Below are positions 59,580 to 64,000 of a stretch of DNA of 64,000 bases, one piece after another. The DNA is taken from positions 101,076,292 to 101,140,291 of the forward strand of contig NC_061510.1 of the NCBI RefSeq assembly GCF_022539505.1, written 5' to 3'. Source of the DNA: Lolium rigidum (Eukaryota; Streptophyta; Magnoliopsida; Poales; Poaceae). The notes under the pieces were generated by a model. The model was not told the origin of the DNA. It ran no database searches and worked only from the letters and a program-made list of their open reading frames with translations. Numbering within the stretch: position 1 is the stretch's first letter; each line of letters begins with the position of its first letter. A program made the position numbers and the translations under genes.

Positions 59580-59799
59580 ATTAAACAACAAGGGGCATAC
59601 CGGGCGGGCTCGGGGCGGCCGCGGCGGCTCGGGCGGCGGGGAGGCGGAGGCGACCAGGCGGCGGGGGCGACCGGGCGGCGGGAGCACGGCTGCTCGGGCG
59701 GCGGGGAGGCGGAGGCGACCGGGCGGGCGGGCGCGGGCGGGCGGGCGGGCGACGGGGAGGCGGGCGACGGGGAGGCGACGGCGGGCGTGCGGGAGGGCG
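59580..59799. repeat. GC-rich simple repeat
   Basis: Runs of GGCGGGCGGGCG, GGCGACCGGGCGG and GGGGAGGCGG make up this stretch. The frames through it are low-complexity and not credible genes. It may be the 5' part of the PIF element or flanking DNA. Confidence 0.7.
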
Positions 59800-61280
59800 T
59801 GACGGCGCGTGAAGCACACGTCCGTTGGGAACCCCAAGAGGAAGGTGTGATGCGTACAACAGCAAGTTTTCCCTCAGTAAGAAACCAAGGTTATCGAACC
59901 AGTAGGAGATGAAGGCCACGTGAAGGTTGTTGGTGAAGGAGTGTAGTGCGGCGCAACACCGGGGATTCCGGCGCCAACGTGGAACCTGCACAACACAATC
60001 AAAATACTTTGCCCCAACTTAACAAAGTGAGGTTGTCAATCTCACCGGCTTGTTGTAAACAAAGGATTAAACGTATGGTGTGGAGAATGATGTTTGTTTG
60101 CAAAGAACAGCAGAGAACAATGATTGCAGTAGGTTGTATTTCAGATGTAAAAGAATGGACCGGGGTCCACAGTTCACTAGTGGTGTCTCTCCAATAAGAT
60201 AAATAACATGCTGGGTGAACAAATTACAGTTGGGAAATTGACAAATAGAGAGGGCATAACAATGCACATACATATCATGATGACTACTATGAGATTTACT
60301 TAGGGCATTACGACAAAGAACATACACCACTATCCAGCATGCATCTATGCCTAAAAAGTCCACCTTCAGGTTAGCATCCGCACCCCTTCCAGTATTAAGT
60401 TGCAAACAACAGACAATTGCATTAAGTACTGTGCGTAATATAAACAATACAAATATCCTTAGACAAACCATTGATGTTTTATCCCTAGTGGCAACAGCAC
60501 ATCCACAACCTTAGGGGTTGCTCGTCACTCCCGCAGTTCAATGGAGACATGAACCCACTATCGAGCATAAATACTCCCTCTTGGAGTTACAAGTATCAAC
60601 TTGGCCAGAGCCTCTACTAGCAACGGAGAGCATGCAAGATCATAAACAACACATATGTGATAGATCGATAATCAACTTGACATAGTATTCCATATTCATC
60701 GGATCCCAACAAACACAACATGTAGCATTACAAATAGATGATCTTGATCATGATAGGCAGCTCACAAGATCTAAACATGATAGCACAAGAGGAGAAGACA
60801 ACCATCTAGCTACTGCTATGGACCCATAGTCCAAGGATGAACTACTCACGCATCAGCCCGGAGGCGGGCATGGTGATGTAGAGCCCTCCGGTGATGATTC
60901 CCCTCTCCGGCAGGGTGCCGGAGGCGATCTTCAGAACCCCCGAGATGGGGTTGACGGCGGCAGCGTCTCTGGAACTTTTCTCGTATCGTGGCTCTCGATA
61001 CTAGGGTTTTCGCGACGGAAGGATTATATAGGCGAAGGGGCAGAGTCGAGGGGGACGCCCGAGGGCCCACCCCATATGGCGGCGCGGCCGGGGGTGGGGC
61101 CGCGCCCCCTATGGTGTGGCCTCCTCGTGGCCCCTCTTCGTCTCCTCTTCGGTGTTCCGGAAGGCTCCGTGGAAAATAAGACCGTGGGCTTTTGTTTCGT
61201 CCAATTCCGAGAATATTTCCTATGTAGGATTTCTGAAACCAAAAACAGCAGAAAACAGGAACTGGCGCTTCGGCATCTTG
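59800..61280 (-). repeat. Athila-like LTR, cut by a Copia insertion
   Basis: It starts TGACGGCGCGTG and matches the reverse complement of 39710-41170 over most of its length, with many changes. It stops at GCATCTTG where a Copia LTR begins at 61281. The missing outer part of about 100 bp should lie right of the Copia element, outside the window. Confidence 0.85.
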
Positions 61281-62555
61281 TGTAAGGGTATTTTACCCTT
61301 ATCCATTATTTTGGTAACAATGACATCGTGCTAGAGTACTTGGCCTAATATGTTTATAAGGATAATCTCAGGTATTAGGAAAAGAGGCATAAATGGTGTA
61401 TCAAAGGAACAAGAAGGCTAAAGGAGACCCCCCACTTCAACAACAATCGAAAAGGGGTCTACAGCAGAAATCCTGTCTGCAGCCCGATCCAACCGGACTA
61501 CAGACCGGCCAGTCCGGCGTGCTGCCCGGCCAACCGGTCGCCAACCGGGGCGAGTCCGGCGCACGGCCCGGTCGACCGGTCGCCAACCGGGCTCCATACG
61601 AGGAACCAACTGATCCGGTTGCCGACCGGTCAACCGGCCTAACAACCGGAGAGTCCGGCGTGCGGCCCGGTCGACCGGTCGCCAACCGGGCGCCAACCGG
61701 AGGAGCTCCAGGACGACGCAAAGGGTATCCGGTCGCTAGCCCGGTCCGACCGGCCTCACCACCGGGCAGTCCGGTCTGTGGTCCGGTCAACCGGGTTTGT
61801 CGAGAGAAAAGCTGAGGTGACAAGTGACCAACGGCCATATTTCGAAGAACACTATAAATAGGCCTTCTCCTACCTCTGAACAGTTAGGCACTACACTACA
61901 AGCTGTTCTTGAGCTCTCTCTCTCTTACTCCATTGCTAGAAACACCAAAAGCCTCGGATCTACCTCCTCCTCCACACAAACTCAAATCCCTCCGGGAATC
62001 GTTAGAGGAGGACCCGATCTACTTGTTCTACCAAGCCAAATCTCATTCCCCCTTGTATTCATCGAGAAGCTTGCTTCCTAGGGTTCCTTGGAAACCCTAG
62101 GTGGGCAAGAGGAGTCCGGAAGCATCCGAGCCGTGGATTTGCTCCGGGCAAGATTGTGAAGGTTTGGAGGCTACCTCAAAGTCTACCACAAGTGAGTGAG
62201 CTATTCCTTCGTGGGATAGGCTCCGGAGAATAGGGTGAGCCTTCGTGGCGTGGGGAATCCTTCGTGGGACCTCCACCCCTCCAAACGCGACGTACCTTGT
62301 TGCAAAGCAAGGGAACACGGGAATACATCCTCATCTCCGCGTGCTATCGGTTATCTCTAACCGAACTCCTTACTTGTGATTTAACTGCCTGTGAGAGCCT
62401 TCGTGCTCGAGTTAGTTGTATCCTCATATAGGTTGCTTCACCTAGTTTGCATTAGGCTCACCTTTATATTCCGCAAAGCCTAATATTGCAAAGAAAGAAT
62501 TAAAACTTGTAGAAACCTATTCACCCCCTCTAGGTTTACCATCTCTATACTTTCA
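61281..62555 (+). repeat. 5' LTR of the Copia element
   Basis: It is TGTAAGGG...CTTTCA. 61490-61800 is rich in CCGG and ACCGGTCG units: GTCGACCGGTCGCCAACCGG and variants repeat at least three times. This gives GC-rich, self-complementary DNA in an otherwise mixed LTR. Confidence 0.82.
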
Positions 62556-62570
62556 ATTGGTATCGAGCTC
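62556..62570 (+). other. Primer-binding site of the Copia element
   Basis: ATTGGTATCGAGCTC follows the LTR. Initiator-tRNA-Met sites read TGGTATCAGAGC, so this is a close match with one gap. Confidence 0.7.
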
Positions 62571-62608
62571 TGGACTCTTATTAAGGGCTTCACCGCCTTA
62601 AGAGTGAG

Positions 62609-63970
62609 ATGGATAACTCTTCGAGGGTCTAGATGACGACTCTAACCTTTCGGTTAAAGAGATGAAATCTGGACTCTTGGCATATGATGCCGAGAAGAAG
62701 AAAAAGGAGGATGAGCTACAAAACCAAATGACAGAAATGTCTACCATGCTTAAGAAATTGACTAGTGGACCTCCTCCTAGTGCGGCTTCGGCCTCTCTAG
62801 GGAGTTTCCATGAAGTTAATCATGACTATCCCAAAAACACTTCACCCATGCCTCATATAAACCATAGTGGGAATGTTCCCCATTTTTATGGAACTCACTT
62901 TCCTTTTTGGAAATCTTCTATGGAATCTCATATTCGCAGTTGCAGGTGTGGAGTTATGGGAGATCATTGTTCATGGATACCGGGAGCCACAAGATCCCAT
63001 TCGGTTGACCTCCACCGAATTCTACAACCATCAACTCAATGCCTCCGCACGTGACAAGATTAGAAGTGGCATCAACCGCAAGCTTCTTGATCAAGTCAAT
63101 GACATCAACTCCGCTAAAGAGTTGTGGGATCGGATCGTAGTACTCCAAGAGGGAACCGATTTGATCCAATCAGCTCTTTATGAGACCGCAAAGCAAGAGG
63201 CCCACCAGTTCATGATTCGAGATGGAGAATCCGTGGCCGATGCCTATGCTAGGCTTGGTGCTCTTAGAGTAAGAGTCAAGGGACTTGGTGTTGAGAAGTA
63301 CAATGACGGCTTCGAGATGAATGAAGCACTCATAAAGTCCAAGGTCATTGCTATGATTTCCGTCAAGCAAGAAGACACCAACCTTGCACTCAACTTGCAA
63401 ATCATGACCAAGAGTGCCGATCTCAACTCCGATGATCTAGTCTCCTATGTGGCGGCCAATGAAAACATGGCCAAAGCGGGAAAGAGACTCATGGCAATGG
63501 ACCGTGTTGATGAAGCCTCACACAACCATGAAGCGTCACACAACCTTGCTCTCAAAGCTAGGGCCGATCATGGAAGCAAAGAAGACTATGAAATTGAAGA
63601 AGAAGAAGAGATGACTTCAACTAGTGACATTGCTACCGACTTTGCTTTCTTTGCCAAGAAATACAAGGCAAAGTTCCTAATGCTCCTCAATGACAAGAAG
63701 AAGAAGAGAACTTGCTACAATTGTGATGAAGATAGCCACTTTGCAAATGAGTGCCCTTATGATTAAAGGGTAGACAAGCCAAGATTCATCAAAGGGGCCA
63801 AGCCAAGATTGAAGCCAAACCCAATCAACGATCGATACAAGAAGAACAAGGGAAGAGCCTTTGTTGGGGCCGAGTACTTATCCGATGATGAAGAGGAAGA
63901 TGAGGAGAAGGAGGCCGGGGTGGCCGGCTTGGCTTTCTCTAAGCCCGGGTCACTCTTCACATATGACTAC
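62609..63970 (+). pseudogene. Copia gag (broken)
   Basis: An ATG near 62609 (MDNSSR) meets a stop after a one-base loss near 62625. The frame with MKSGLLAYDAEKKKKEDELQ (62662) then runs to about 62940. There the frame shifts to the one ending at 63764 (ELWEIIVHGY, SAKELWDRIVVLQEG, ADAYARLGALRVRVKGLG). The CCHC knuckle CYNCDEDSHFANEC has all four ligands. A TAA at 63764-63766 follows, after which the same frame goes on as an acidic Lys/Glu-rich part to the window edge. The protein would pack the element's RNA. Confidence 0.87.
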
Positions 63971-64000
63971 TCCAAGGACTACTCCACGGAGAATGATGTT

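Larger units (their letters stand above)
23495..59799 (-). mobile_element. PIF/Harbinger DNA transposon, split by nested insertions (right end not seen)
   Basis: The left end GGAGCATCACTAGTAGAGCC starts at 23495 after TTA (23492-23494), the usual PIF/Harbinger target. Its transposase gene is read from 59512 down to 23805 through two insertions. The right terminal repeat was not found. It may lie under or beyond the LTR at 59800, so the end given is a minimum. Without the insertions the visible part is about 1.9 kb. Confidence 0.8.
61281..64000 (+). mobile_element. SIRE/Maximus-like Copia element (right part off window)
   Basis: It begins with an LTR of TGTAAGGGTATTTTACCC type at 61281. A primer site TTGGTATCGAGC and a Copia-type gag follow. 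The LTR is about 1275 bp. The Maximus/SIRE label rests on the LTR start and gag style and is less sure than the Copia label. The base run before it (TCTTG, 61276-61280) should recur after its far end. Confidence 0.8.

Noticed and set aside
59571..59991. Arg/Pro-rich frames in the GC-rich repeat
   Set aside because: They are translations of GGCGGGCGGG-type simple sequence running into an LTR.

Overview
The window is nuclear DNA of a large-genome pooid grass. Triticeae (wheat, Aegilops, barley, rye) is the best guess and oat is an alternative. The reasons are an Angela/BARE1-type Copia element, a SIRE/Maximus-like Copia element, Athila- and Tat-lineage Gypsy elements, Stowaway MITEs and grass-type genes with GC-rich first exons and many introns. 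I see no bacterial features, tRNA, rRNA or CRISPR.

Layout. 1-7195: an Angela-like Copia retrotransposon on the minus strand, cut by the left edge. 7459-7694: a Stowaway MITE. 8067-11824 (+): an 11-exon enolase-3-like gene whose spliced frame is open (476 aa) but which lacks parts of the enolase active site. 12228-13240: a decayed LINE remnant. 13332-14965 (-): a 5-exon gene for a plant protein with two LIM domains (204 aa). 16338-17462: a 5'-truncated LINE with a perfect 16-bp target duplication. 19073-23063 (-): a 7-exon OTU-type cysteine protease (224 aa) with an N-terminal hydrophobic leader.

From 23495 to the right edge the window is one stack of nested transposons. A PIF/Harbinger DNA transposon (left end 23495) has its transposase gene split in three. 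A Tat-lineage Gypsy element (24612-57430, TSD CCATA) interrupts it once, and a solo LTR (57541-59087, TSD GCGAG) interrupts it again. The Tat element holds a gag-protease-only Athila-like element (26173-41170, TSD CCCCT). That element's left LTR was hit 9 bp from its end by a non-autonomous element with an antisense plant-mobile-domain ORF (26182-33027, TSD ACGTC). The Tat element also holds a Pack-MULE-like Mutator element (48224-52992, 9-bp TSD TTTCTTTTA) carrying a two-exon zf-XS-like gene. On the strand opposite to its own gag-pol, the Tat element carries an eight-exon gene (41425-45305) with its own TATA box. The window ends with an Athila-like LTR (59800-61280) cut by a SIRE/Maximus-like Copia element (61281 onward).

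The three ordinary genes (enolase-like, LIM, OTU) are probably host genes. They are independent of each other, and nothing suggests a pathway between them. All gene models were spliced by eye using GT-AG (one GC-AG) boundaries, exon phase and family motifs. They have not been checked against transcripts.
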